The notes below the pieces were generated by a model. The model was not told where the DNA came from and ran no database searches. It saw nothing but the letters and a program-made list of their open reading frames with translations. The position numbers and the translations under genes were made by a program. Positions 44,120-52,008 of a stretch of DNA of 64,000 nt are shown one piece after another (position 1 is the stretch's first letter; the number at the start of each line of letters is the position of its first letter). The DNA is from CALARM01 sp036746235 (lineage in GTDB: Bacteria; Vulcanimicrobiota; SpSt-956; JAKJGF01), in the NCBI GenBank assembly GCA_036746235.1, contig DAIOEN010000001.1, forward strand, positions 1 through 64,000, read 5' to 3'.

Positions 44120-45079
44120 CTACCAAAAAAGTCTTTCCAGAAATTGAAATATGGAATTATTTTTTCTGTTTTCTCTGATTTCATCATGACAGGCCTCAGG
44201 TTCTCCTGAATTTTCTCTGTTAATACTATGGCGGTTATTATTCTTATTAAATTCAGGAGGTATGACATGAATTTTCCTGTATTTATTCTCTTTCCTCTTT
44301 CCATAGTGAACAATAAGTGCAGTAATATTATCCAATCCTCCTGCAGAATTGGCCAGGTCAATAAGTTTTCTGCATGCACAGTCGAGATCATGTTCACAAA
44401 GAATAATCTCTCCTATAACTTCATCAGGAAGCATTTCCGTAAGCCCGTCGGAACAGAGAAGAAATCTGTCACCTTCCTGAAGTTCGATCGACGTTATATC
44501 CACAGAAGGAGTATCGTCCATACCCATGCACCGGGTAATATGATTTCTAAGAGGATCTTTCTTCGCTTCATTCAGAGTAAGCACGCCTGCTTTAACCAGG
44601 TCGAATACGACAGAATGATCTAAAGTAATCTGTTTAAAATCATTACCGCGAAGGAGATAGACCCTGCTGTCTCCCATATGGCCGATTGTCGCCTTACCGT
44701 CTGCCATAAGACAGGCAACAACGGTTGCTCCCGCTCCGTTCAATGCATATCTCATTTCCGTATAATGTCTTATATAATCACTTACGGCAATAATGGAATC
44801 TTTAAGAATGACTTCCGGAGGGAATGAATTAACGACAGAGATGATATAGATAGGTAAATAATCCACTACCATCCGGGATGCCACCTCTCCCGCCTGTGCG
44901 CCTCCCATACCGTCACTTACTATAAATAAACCTGTCTCTTTATCCATATAAAAATCATCTTCGTTGTTTTTTCTTTTTCTTCCTATATCTGTAAGACCTG
45001 CTGCAGAAAGAGACGATAAAAGGAAAAAATTATCGAAATTTTTTATAGTTTCACGTTTATCTGTCCTGTCTGTAACCAT
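44120..45079 (-). CDS. PP2C-family protein serine/threonine phosphatase 2
   Basis: 319 residues. Motifs: GLTDIGRKRKNNEDDF, VSDGMGGAQAGEVAS, GAGATVVACL, GHMGDSRVYLL, LDHSVVFDLVKAGVL, LLCSDGLTEML and AGGLDNITALIV. The C-terminal about 65 residues are polar and unconserved. It differs from the phosphatase at 3497-4369 in sequence and tails, so it may serve other kinases. Preceded by a near-perfect AAAGGAGG ribosome site. No kinase gene is adjacent. Confidence 0.92.
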   Translation of the reverse strand: MVTDRTDKRETIKNFDNFFLLSSLSAAGLTDIGRKRKNNEDDFYMDKETGLFIVSDGMGGAQAGEVASRMVVDYLPIYIISVVNSFPPEVILKDSIIAVSDYIRHYTEMRYALNGAGATVVACLMADGKATIGHMGDSRVYLLRGNDFKQITLDHSVVFDLVKAGVLTLNEAKKDPLRNHITRCMGMDDTPSVDITSIELQEGDRFLLCSDGLTEMLPDEVIGEIILCEHDLDCACRKLIDLANSAGGLDNITALIVHYGKRKENKYRKIHVIPPEFNKNNNRHSINRENSGEPEACHDEIRENRKNNSIFQFLERLFW

Positions 45080-45264
45080 ATAAACTACCTCCTTTATAAT
45101 ATTTTACATACGATTCCCCCTTCCGGAATTGATGCAAAAACATCAGTTTTATCAGGATAAAACATAATACAACACAAACATATTCTTGACTATAATAATA
45201 GCAAATTTTATAAAAATTTTCAACAAATATAAAAAAATTAAATTTTACTCTGTTGAATGATTGA

Positions 45265-46188
45265 ATGGTTCATGGTAAAGTACCTGGAATGACGGAAGAA
45301 AAAACACAAAAAGATCAACAAAAATCTTATCTTTATGCCATTATATCAATATTACTGTGGTCTACCGTGGCATCTGCTTTTAAAATATCACTGAAATATG
45401 TTGATTTCATGCAGCTTCTTCTCTATTCCTCAGGAATTTCAACAACGGTGCTTTTTATCATATTGTTTATTCAGAAAAAATCTTTATATCTATTCACATA
45501 TTCAAAAAGAGATTATTTAATGTCTATTTTACTTGGTTTTATGAATCCTTTTCTCTATTATACGGTGCTTTTTAAAGCATATTCCTTACTTCCCGCACAG
45601 GAAGCGCAGCCGCTCAATTACACATGGCCTCTTATGCTGGTATTGCTGTCCATTCCCCTGCTGAAACAGAAAATAGAAATGAAAAGTATTTTCGCTATTA
45701 TTACAAGTTTCACAGGGGTAGTCATAATAGGGACAGGCGGAAATATTTTATCAATGAAATTTTCAAATCCTTTCGGAGTGGGACTTGCAGTGGGGTCATC
45801 AGTCATATGGGCTCTGTTCTGGATTTATAATGTAAAAGATAAAAGGGATGAAGCGGTAAAACTATTCTTTAATTTTCTGGCAGGTTTTGTTTTCACTCTG
45901 ATTTTAACGGTATTTTATTCAAAAATCATCGTACCTGATATAAAAGGCATTCTGGCTGTCATCTATGTAGGATTATTTGAAATGGGTCTTACCTTTGTTC
46001 TGTGGCTTAAAGCGTTAAAGCTTTCTGCAAAAACCGACAGGATAAGTAATCTCGTATATTTTTCTCCTTTTATATCACTCCTGTTTATCTCATTTATAGT
46101 GGGAGAGAAAATTTTATTTTCAACAATAATCGGACTGGTATTTATTATATCCGGTGTAATTATCCAGCAATATAAGAAAAAGCAATAA
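45265..46188 (+). CDS. EamA/DMT-superfamily transporter
   Basis: Ten hydrophobic helices arranged as two EamA halves (first half begins YAIISILLWSTVASAFKISLKYV; second half NPFGVGLAVGSSVIWALFWIYN). Members export amino acids, nucleobases and metabolites; no substrate can be named. The start may be the ATG at 45265 or the one at 45289; neither has a clear ribosome site. The two flanking genes face the other way. Confidence 0.85.
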   Translation: MVHGKVPGMTEEKTQKDQQKSYLYAIISILLWSTVASAFKISLKYVDFMQLLLYSSGISTTVLFIILFIQKKSLYLFTYSKRDYLMSILLGFMNPFLYYTVLFKAYSLLPAQEAQPLNYTWPLMLVLLSIPLLKQKIEMKSIFAIITSFTGVVIIGTGGNILSMKFSNPFGVGLAVGSSVIWALFWIYNVKDKRDEAVKLFFNFLAGFVFTLILTVFYSKIIVPDIKGILAVIYVGLFEMGLTFVLWLKALKLSAKTDRISNLVYFSPFISLLFISFIVGEKILFSTIIGLVFIISGVIIQQYKKKQ

Positions 46189-46290
46189 AATCCTTTACGT
46201 ATTTCAGAGCTATATTATGAGAATATCGATGGCTGAATTCATGTAAAACTTATGACCGGTTATATCTCACGAAACAAAACTCATGTCAAT

Positions 46291-47778
46291 TTATCCGGCA
46301 ATAAACTCATCCCATCCGGTATCCTGTGCCAGAGAAAGCTTTTTATATTCCGAGAATGTCTTTTTACTAAATTGTTCCGGTTGTTCCGGTAAAAAAATTG
46401 AAAGGCCATGGGCGTTTTGATAATTTTCACCTGTTGTTTCATTTGCGAGGATTGTTTTAGATAGAGAGTTTAGAAAATCTGATGCCGATTTTTTCAGATT
46501 TTCATCGTCTATATCAGAACTTTCAGCAATTTTACAGGCAAAATCATATAAATCAACACAATTATTGACTATAGATGGTTTCAGATGACCGGCGAGTCTT
46601 TCCTGGAGTTTTACTTTTTCTCCTTCATATTTCAGATTAAAATGCTGAGAAGAAGCAATGAGTTCATCAAGTTTCTCTTTATATTTATCCTGTGCTTTAT
46701 CCAAAGCCTTTGAAAACTCATCAAGAGCCACACCAAAATTCTTCATCTCTTTAAGATCTGTTGCAGCCATAGTAGGAGTAAAATTATGGGCAGTATTATT
46801 TTTCCCTGTTTCTATAACTTTTTTTGCCAGGTCTACCGGAATTACAGGGCCTTTTTGCAGTGCTTCTCCCAGAAATTCTACAGGTTTTTGATATGGCAGC
46901 GTAAAACCTCTTTCCACTTCCTGAGAAGCAATCATTATATCTGCAGTATCTTTCATCTGATAGGAAACTTCTGCGCCTCCCATAAGACAGGCATCAAAAA
47001 AGAGTATATCAGGCTTAACTCCAGTATCTTTCTGAACATCCATTAAAGTATTTTCCATAACAGGAAGAGATATTTTTCCGTCTTTATCTCCGAGAACACC
47101 TTCAGGACCTGTTCCATGTCCCTGTATTACTACCATATAATGTTTTGCAGGATAATTTTTCATTCCCCATTCCAGAAAATCCTTAAGAGTTTCAGGGCTG
47201 CTCATTGCAGCCCGTCCTTCTTCCGAAACAAGCTGTGAATTTATTTCTCCCGTTTCTTTAAGAATATTTCTAACACTGTTAAATGGAGAAGCTTTAGTAG
47301 CTTTGTAAAGAAACTTCGATTTTTCTATGAGGCCACTATCTTCTGTAATAATTCCTTTCTCCTTACCATCTTTTAAAGCCTGTCCCATCATGTTTGCCAT
47401 AACTTTTCCTTTAGTATAGCCGTCATGGAGATTAAACTGATTATAGACTTCATTCGATGAAGGATTCTGTGTAACATAATATCTTCTTGTGCCGCTCCAG
47501 TCACCTGTAACCATATCTCTTATAAAGTGTTTTGGCCTGGATATCTGGGCAACTATATTCATATTATCATCAGAACCGACTTTTTCCAGACTCCTCAGTT
47601 TATAAAGAGACGTTCTGCTAAGATTGCTGTTTCCGTCGAGGTAGAAAAGAAGAGTCCATTCTTTTTCATTCTGTCCCGATAGTGTTACCTCATCTTTCGG
47701 CTCTTCCAATATCTCTTTTTTATTTATTTTTAATGGCGGTGATATTTTATCTATAGATGATCTGTTATTTATTATCAT
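46291..47778 (-). CDS. Clostripain-like C11 cysteine protease with N-terminal tag
   Basis: 495 residues. The caspase-like clan fold starts at EWTLLFYLDGNSNL (about 40). Catalytic His221 lies in VVIQGHGTG and Cys264 in ILFFDACLMGG, the classic C11 pair, followed by ADIMIASQEVERGFTLPYQ. It presumably cleaves after Arg/Lys. No Sec signal peptide; instead residues 1-33 fit MxI...EPKDEVTL, the tag shared with the PTCYAP precursor, GDPD and the two glycine-zipper proteins. AAGGGG precedes the ATG. It is divergent from one of the tagged glycine-zipper genes. GTTAC-type half-sites lie in the shared upstream region. Confidence 0.9.
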   Translation of the reverse strand: MIINNRSSIDKISPPLKINKKEILEEPKDEVTLSGQNEKEWTLLFYLDGNSNLSRTSLYKLRSLEKVGSDDNMNIVAQISRPKHFIRDMVTGDWSGTRRYYVTQNPSSNEVYNQFNLHDGYTKGKVMANMMGQALKDGKEKGIITEDSGLIEKSKFLYKATKASPFNSVRNILKETGEINSQLVSEEGRAAMSSPETLKDFLEWGMKNYPAKHYMVVIQGHGTGPEGVLGDKDGKISLPVMENTLMDVQKDTGVKPDILFFDACLMGGAEVSYQMKDTADIMIASQEVERGFTLPYQKPVEFLGEALQKGPVIPVDLAKKVIETGKNNTAHNFTPTMAATDLKEMKNFGVALDEFSKALDKAQDKYKEKLDELIASSQHFNLKYEGEKVKLQERLAGHLKPSIVNNCVDLYDFACKIAESSDIDDENLKKSASDFLNSLSKTILANETTGENYQNAHGLSIFLPEQPEQFSKKTFSEYKKLSLAQDTGWDEFIAG

Positions 47779-47918
47779 AACTGCATCCCCTTTTGTTACA
47801 CAAAAACCTTATAATAAATCAATTAAATGATAACACAATTATTATGAGATGAAAAGATAGTTTTTGTTACAAAGATGTTAACTTTTAGTTATTTATCTAA
47901 ATTAAGAAATCTAATTTT

Positions 47919-47975
47919 TATGTTACATTTTGTTAACATAAAAATATTGAAATACCCGGGAAATTATTATATAAT
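47919..47975 (+). promoter_or_regulatory. Operator plus sigma70 promoter of glycine-zipper gene 1
   Basis: Inverted repeat TATGTTA-N8-TAACATA (47919-47940) just upstream of TTGAAA (-35, 47947-47952), 17-base spacer, TATAAT (-10, 47970-47975). The same layout precedes the paralogue at 48983. The two operators differ at one symmetric pair on both arms (A/T swapped), which keeps the dyad intact. Position just upstream of -35 suits an activator. Confidence 0.75.
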
Positions 47976-48016
47976 GTTTTTTAATAAGATAAAATTAATA
48001 TAAGGAAGTAGATTTC

Positions 48017-48382
48017 ATGAAGATTAATAGCCAGAATTTACAGACAACTGTTCAGTTTAATGTTGGCCAGAAAAAAATTGCCAGTGAAAATACGATAAAA
48101 GACGAAGTAATTCTCGGAGAAAGCAGGGAAAAACCTGACTTTTTAAAAAGACCCATGGTAAATCTCAAATCTATGGACGACTCTATCGACAAAAGAGAAA
48201 AAGCTGGTTTCGCATGCATTGCAGTTGCAGGAGGTCTGGGAGGTCTTTTTACTTTAGGAATAGGCTACAGTGCTCTAGCCCAGAAATTTGGACTAATTGG
48301 ACTAAAAGGAGCAATAGGATTAGGTGCTGCTGCCTGTATATTAGCAGCTGTTGGTCAGGTAATAGCGAGAGGAGACGACTAA
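48017..48382 (+). CDS. Tagged glycine-zipper protein 1 (C-terminally truncated paralogue)
   Basis: 121 residues. Residues 1-50 are nearly identical to the paralogue at 48983: MKIN.QNLQTT.QFNVGQKK, then the tag KDEVILGES, EKPDFLK and PMVNLKS. A hydrophobic Gly/Ala-rich segment follows (about 67-118; AVAGGLGGLFTLGIG and GAIGLGAAACILAAVG), typical of glycine-zipper membrane helices. The frame stops after ARGDD. One frame over, the DNA continues with LKEFAKG then stop, matching the paralogue's LKDFAKG. A frameshift or deletion has thus removed the C-terminal about 50 residues. Good AAGGAAG site and promoter; function unknown. Confidence 0.75.
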   Translation: MKINSQNLQTTVQFNVGQKKIASENTIKDEVILGESREKPDFLKRPMVNLKSMDDSIDKREKAGFACIAVAGGLGGLFTLGIGYSALAQKFGLIGLKGAIGLGAAACILAAVGQVIARGDD

Positions 48383-48463
48383 AAGAATTTGCCAAAGGTT
48401 AACTGTATATAATGATAGGAAATCTCCATTTACATTCTTTAAACCTTTTAAATATTCATTATA

Positions 48464-48582
48464 TAAAGGACTATACTTTTGCAGAATTTTGAAAACCCGT
48501 TATCACGTAAGGGCATCCCTCGCGGATGTCCTGCAAGGTAGAATAAGGCTTTGTTTGAAAAGTGCAAAAGTATAGTAAAGGA
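48464..48582. mobile_element. MITE-like element (105 bp) with 13-bp inverted ends and 7-bp target duplication
   Basis: CTATACTTTTGCA (48471-48483) and its exact complement TGCAAAAGTATAG (48563-48575) bound a 105-bp non-coding element. TAAAGGA occurs directly on both outsides (48464-48470 and 48576-48582), the signature of a transposition event. An internal hairpin (GGCATCC/GGATGTCC) is present. Nearly the same end sequence (one mismatch) recurs at 48852-48864 beside the transposase remnant. Confidence 0.8.
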
Positions 48583-48695
48583 ATGAATGCCTTATGAATT
48601 TTTCTATTACTCTCTTCTTCTTTATTATAAAATTTCTGTAAATATCTGAAGGCTGAAGAGTGGAATGGAACTGAACGAACATTTTCCTTCCTATG

Positions 48696-48870
48696 TCAGC
48701 GTTCTAATTCACGTCTCTCTTTACGATACAATTTATAGGTTTCCATTTTTTGTAACACTTCGACAAATCCTTCATCTTTTTCCAATATTCTTAAGTCTTC
48801 TACACAATCTCCACCGGCTATATTCAGTAATATTAATGACAATAATAAAAGTGCAAAACTATAGTAAATA
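48696..48870 (-). pseudogene. Decayed transposase fragment (IS1380-like DDE group)
   Basis: Reading leftward, the conserved-looking segment LNIAGGDCVEDLRILEKDEG followed by FVEVLQKMETYKLYRKERRELER resembles an N-terminal block of IS1380/IS4-group transposases, as I remember that family. A stop follows at 48696 and no DDE catalytic part is present. The upstream end merges with an inverted-end copy (TGCAAAACTATAG, 48852-48864). The region 48383-48982 (600 bases) therefore holds insertion debris between the two paralogous glycine-zipper genes. Confidence 0.5.
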
Positions 48871-48885
48871 AAAAATCCAACTTTC

Positions 48886-48941
48886 TTGTTACATTTTGTT
48901 AACAAAAAAATATTGAAAGACATGACAGATTATTATATAAT
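48886..48941 (+). promoter_or_regulatory. Operator plus sigma70 promoter of glycine-zipper gene 2
   Basis: Inverted repeat TTGTTA-N8-TAACAA (48886-48905), TTGAAA (-35, 48913-48918), 17-base spacer, TATAAT (-10, 48936-48941). Same architecture and spacing as at 47919-47975. Confidence 0.78.
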
Positions 48942-48982
48942 TTTCTTTACTAAGATAAACTTAATATAAGGAGGAAGATTTT

Positions 48983-49459
48983 ATGAAGATTAATGGACAG
49001 AACTTACAGACAACCGCTCAGTTTAATGTTGGCCAGAAAAAAGTTACCGGCGAAAATACTGTAAAAGATCAGATAGTTCTTGGAGAAAGCAAAGAGAAAC
49101 CAGACTTTTTAAAAGGCCCAATGGTAAACCTCAAATCTATAAGCGGAGATTGTGCTGCAGGCAGTTCAATTGTAGGAGGCCTGGGAGGTCTTATTCTGGG
49201 AGGGATATCCTTTGCCGTGGGGAAGGAAATGGGAATAGGCGGAGTAATCGGAACGGTTGCTGTTAGCGCTATGTTAGCAGGTGTTATTAATGGTATTGCA
49301 GGAAATAATGAGTTCAGTCTGAAAGATTTTGCCAAAGGTGCAGGTGCTTTTGCAGTCACTACAGCAATACCGGGTATATGGGGACATGGCGGAGGAGTTG
49401 CAGTTTCTACAGCTCTTGGAGCAACATCTGCACTTATGCTGTCTTATACAAAAGAATAA
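48983..49459 (+). CDS. Tagged glycine-zipper protein 2
   Basis: 158 residues; AAGGAGG ribosome site. The N-terminal tag (MKINGQNLQTT...VKDQIVLGES...EKPDFLKGPMVNLKS) is the same as in paralogue 1. It is followed by two or three hydrophobic Gly-rich segments (VGGLGGLILGGISFAVG; GGVIGTVAVSAMLAGVING; GAGAFAVTTAIPG...ALGATSALML), consistent with helical hairpins inserting into membranes. No known domain and no Sec signal. Glycine-zipper segments occur in pore-forming peptides and in bacteriocins, but that role is only a possibility here. Followed by a strong terminator. Paired promoter and operator suggest tight regulation. Confidence 0.8.
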   Translation: MKINGQNLQTTAQFNVGQKKVTGENTVKDQIVLGESKEKPDFLKGPMVNLKSISGDCAAGSSIVGGLGGLILGGISFAVGKEMGIGGVIGTVAVSAMLAGVINGIAGNNEFSLKDFAKGAGAFAVTTAIPGIWGHGGGVAVSTALGATSALMLSYTKE

Positions 49460-49484
49460 TTTTTTATAAAATTTATATAAATAT

Positions 49485-49522
49485 AAAAAACAGTGGCGAG
49501 GAGTGCCTTGCCACTGTTTTTT
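49485..49522. terminator. Bidirectional intrinsic terminator
   Basis: A6 + CAGTGGC (49491-49497) ... GCCACTG (49510-49516) + T6, with AGG/CCT extending the stem inward. The symmetric A and T tracts fit termination for both the glycine-zipper gene and the convergent EamA gene. Confidence 0.9.
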
Positions 49523-49536
49523 ATAACATAAAAACT

Positions 49537-50433
49537 TTATTTCAAAGCTACGGCAAATTCTTTATTTAAAAGCTGTGTTCTCTTTGTAACCTTTGCCATA
49601 CGGATTCCTATAATAACAAGAATTATACCTGCTATCTGAACGGCGCTGAGAGGTTCTTTTAATATAAGAGCCGCACAGATTATGACCAGAGGTCTCTGAA
49701 GAAGGCCTATAACAGACATTCTTGTAGAACCCATAAAATATATGGCCATAAGAAAGCTGATATTGGCGATAGCAGCGGCAATGCCTATAATACTGCCTAT
49801 AACCCATGTTTTTCCTGACATAGGCCACACGGTGGGCAGAAAAAACAATGCCACAATGGCATCCATTATAAACATATAGGTAGATACCTGCATGGGAGGA
49901 AAGTTTTTTGTAGCATCATCCAGTTGTGTACGATAAATAGTGGATACGGCAACAGAACCGAAAGCGCATAAAAGTCCTATTATATTGAAGGTCTGAGAAT
50001 TTGATGTTCCTCTGTGTATTTCAATACTGAGTAAAATACCTGTAAAACAGAATAAAAAACCAATCCAGAATCTCTTAGAAAGTATTTCCTTACCGAGCAT
50101 TTGATTTACAATTGCCACAAAGGCAGGAGTGGCGGTAATAATTGTAATGACAACGACGGCAGTAAGATATTTCAATGCAACAAGGACAAGGCCGCATGTA
50201 CTCATAAGAAGCAGTGCCAGCCATAAAAGACCGGCCGTATTTTTCCAGCCAATCCATCTGTATCTTTTGACAAGAGGTAGAACTACAATACCTCCTATAA
50301 GAAATCGCAGTATAAGCAACTCATAAGGAGTTACAAAATATCTGTATCCTATCTTGGAAAGAACAGGTTCTATAGCAGATGAAACAACACATATAAATGC
50401 ACATAAGAACGAATTAATATTTTTATTAAACAT
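49537..50433 (-). CDS. EamA/DMT-superfamily transporter, last gene of an OCD/ATP-grasp operon
   Basis: 298 residues, ten helices in two EamA halves (N half ...SSAIEPVLSKIGYRYFVTPYELLILRFLIGG; C half ...GLLCAFGSVAVSTIYRTQL). Its ATG overlaps the last bases of the ATP-grasp gene, so translation is coupled. The pairing with an ornithine-cyclodeaminase-like dehydrogenase and an ATP-grasp ligase suggests it exports the small molecule made by those enzymes. Precedent: the pseudopaline exporter CntI of Pseudomonas is an EamA protein. That parallel is inference. Confidence 0.85.
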   Translation of the reverse strand: MFNKNINSFLCAFICVVSSAIEPVLSKIGYRYFVTPYELLILRFLIGGIVVLPLVKRYRWIGWKNTAGLLWLALLLMSTCGLVLVALKYLTAVVVITIITATPAFVAIVNQMLGKEILSKRFWIGFLFCFTGILLSIEIHRGTSNSQTFNIIGLLCAFGSVAVSTIYRTQLDDATKNFPPMQVSTYMFIMDAIVALFFLPTVWPMSGKTWVIGSIIGIAAAIANISFLMAIYFMGSTRMSVIGLLQRPLVIICAALILKEPLSAVQIAGIILVIIGIRMAKVTKRTQLLNKEFAVALK

Positions 50434-51862
50434 AATATTTCTGCAGAGGCGGACAGGCTTCTGCCCCGATAACGGGAAGTATTATTCCTCCTCCTACGAG
50501 ATTCATTTTCTTTACTTTTCCTTTTTCTTCCAGAACATTTGTCCTCGTAAGGGCCGTGCCTGTAAAGGCACCGTTTATATGATGGGGACAGAAATCATAT
50601 TCGACTCTGTGGTTTATAAGATGTCCATCGTCATCTATATCGGTTACCCGAATGGTCGGATATGTTACCCTTTTCTGGAAGATAAAACCATCCTGTTCTG
50701 TTCTCTCTTTAATTATACTTATCCATGATTTTTCACTGTGGGCAGCACCGAATTCCACACCTTTACCGAATCCTGCATCGGCAGGTTTTGTAATCCACAG
50801 ATCTTTTTCTTTTATCACCGTTTCCGTCACCTGAGTCTCATATTTAAGGTTTACGGAATAGGGAACAATTTCTTTAATTATCCTGTCTTCTTCTTCTGAA
50901 AGACCTATCTCTTTGCGGCACTCTTCATTACTCAGGAGAGAAAAAACTTCCTTTGTCCTTGTGAGCCAGACCCTGGTGGCATTAATGATAAGATATTTAT
51001 CGGGATTATGACAGATTGTTTCATAATCTTTAATATTAAGACCTTCTTCTCTGTATTTCGTCATATACACGGAATTTCTCCATATCATATCTACTTCGTG
51101 ATTGTCAAACATTATCTTTTCACCGGACAGGCTTATTTCATAAGGGAAACAGACCTTAATGGAAAGTTTTTCACCATATTTTTCCCTGGCAAGTTCTTCA
51201 CATATAAGAGCCATCTGTGGAAGGTCTATAAATTTAGGCAAATATCCATGTTCTATTACAAGGGCTATATTATGAGGAAATTTACCTGGATATCTGTAAG
51301 TATATTCATCTACAAACCAGTTCAGGATATGATGGGCCAGAAGAACAGGCTGGTAAAAAAAGCCCAGCGAATTCAGGAAATGAGATGCCATCCTCTGGGA
51401 AACATCATAAAAATCAATAGCAAGAGGTGCAGCCTGATTGACTTCTATGATAGAAAATTCACCTGTAAAGAAATTCAAATATCCGTCAATCCTTCTATGA
51501 CGTCTCCTTAAGGAATAATCTGATTCAAAGGTGCATTCTTCTACAAGATGCCTTCCTCCGGGAGTCAAAGAATTCATCAGACGATTATAGAGAGGGCCTC
51601 CCCTGTCACAGAGAATATGTTGTTCAAGTTTAATCAAACCATCTATGAAAATATCCAGTTTCCCTGTAACATTTTTTATTATGTCTTTCGTTACAATATA
51701 AGGTACGGGGAATACGGTGACAGGCATGGGGTCACTCTTAAGTCTATCGTCTTTTATCTTATCATAGGTAGCAATTTTCTGGCATTCCCGGCAGATTCTC
51801 ACAAGTTCTTCAGGAGGAGTTTCCTCCATGCATTTTATTAAGTTTTCATTTGTAAGTTTCAC
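50426..51862 (-). CDS. Circularly permuted ATP-grasp family protein 2
   Basis: 478 residues; GTG start with AAAGG upstream. The family blocks occur in the same order as in the protein at 29797: RHRRIDGYLNFFTGEFSIIEVNQAAP (carboxylates for Mg/ATP), WITKPADAGFGKGVEFG (glycine loop), FIFQKRV, and the ending NLVGGGIILPV. A CxxC-like pair (CRECQK, about 24-27) occurs near the N terminus. It probably forms an amide or peptide bond using ATP. The middle gene of an operon with an OCD-family dehydrogenase upstream and a transporter downstream. Confidence 0.76.
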   Translation of the reverse strand: MKLTNENLIKCMEETPPEELVRICRECQKIATYDKIKDDRLKSDPMPVTVFPVPYIVTKDIIKNVTGKLDIFIDGLIKLEQHILCDRGGPLYNRLMNSLTPGGRHLVEECTFESDYSLRRRHRRIDGYLNFFTGEFSIIEVNQAAPLAIDFYDVSQRMASHFLNSLGFFYQPVLLAHHILNWFVDEYTYRYPGKFPHNIALVIEHGYLPKFIDLPQMALICEELAREKYGEKLSIKVCFPYEISLSGEKIMFDNHEVDMIWRNSVYMTKYREEGLNIKDYETICHNPDKYLIINATRVWLTRTKEVFSLLSNEECRKEIGLSEEEDRIIKEIVPYSVNLKYETQVTETVIKEKDLWITKPADAGFGKGVEFGAAHSEKSWISIIKERTEQDGFIFQKRVTYPTIRVTDIDDDGHLINHRVEYDFCPHHINGAFTGTALTRTNVLEEKGKVKKMNLVGGGIILPVIGAEACPPLQKYYV

Positions 51863-51884
51863 AGATTGTACCTTTCTTTTAAAT

Positions 51885-52008
51885 CGTGATGCGTAATGCG
51901 TGACGCGTGACGCGCAGGGTAAGCCTTCTCACGACTCACGACTCACTTTTTCTCACTTTTCACTTCTCACCGGTCACTGATAACTGGTCACTGATAACTG
52001 CTCACTGT
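51885..52008. repeat. Heptamer repeats (CGTGACG, CTCACTT, TCACTGA units)
   Basis: CGTGATG/CGTAATG/CGTGACG at about 51886-51914, CTCACTT/CTCACGA at about 51930-51970 and TCACTGG/TCACTGATAACTG at about 51974-52008. They separate the OCD and ATP-grasp genes of the operon. Confidence 0.8.

Noticed and set aside
46291..47778. C11 protease as the missing caspase partner of the WD40 protein
   Set aside because: They are 34 kb apart, with no shared regulation or sequence link; only clan-level similarity to C14.
48665..48871. Plus-strand small frame between the glycine-zipper genes
   Set aside because: It lies opposite the transposase remnant, whose minus-strand reading carries the recognisable residues.
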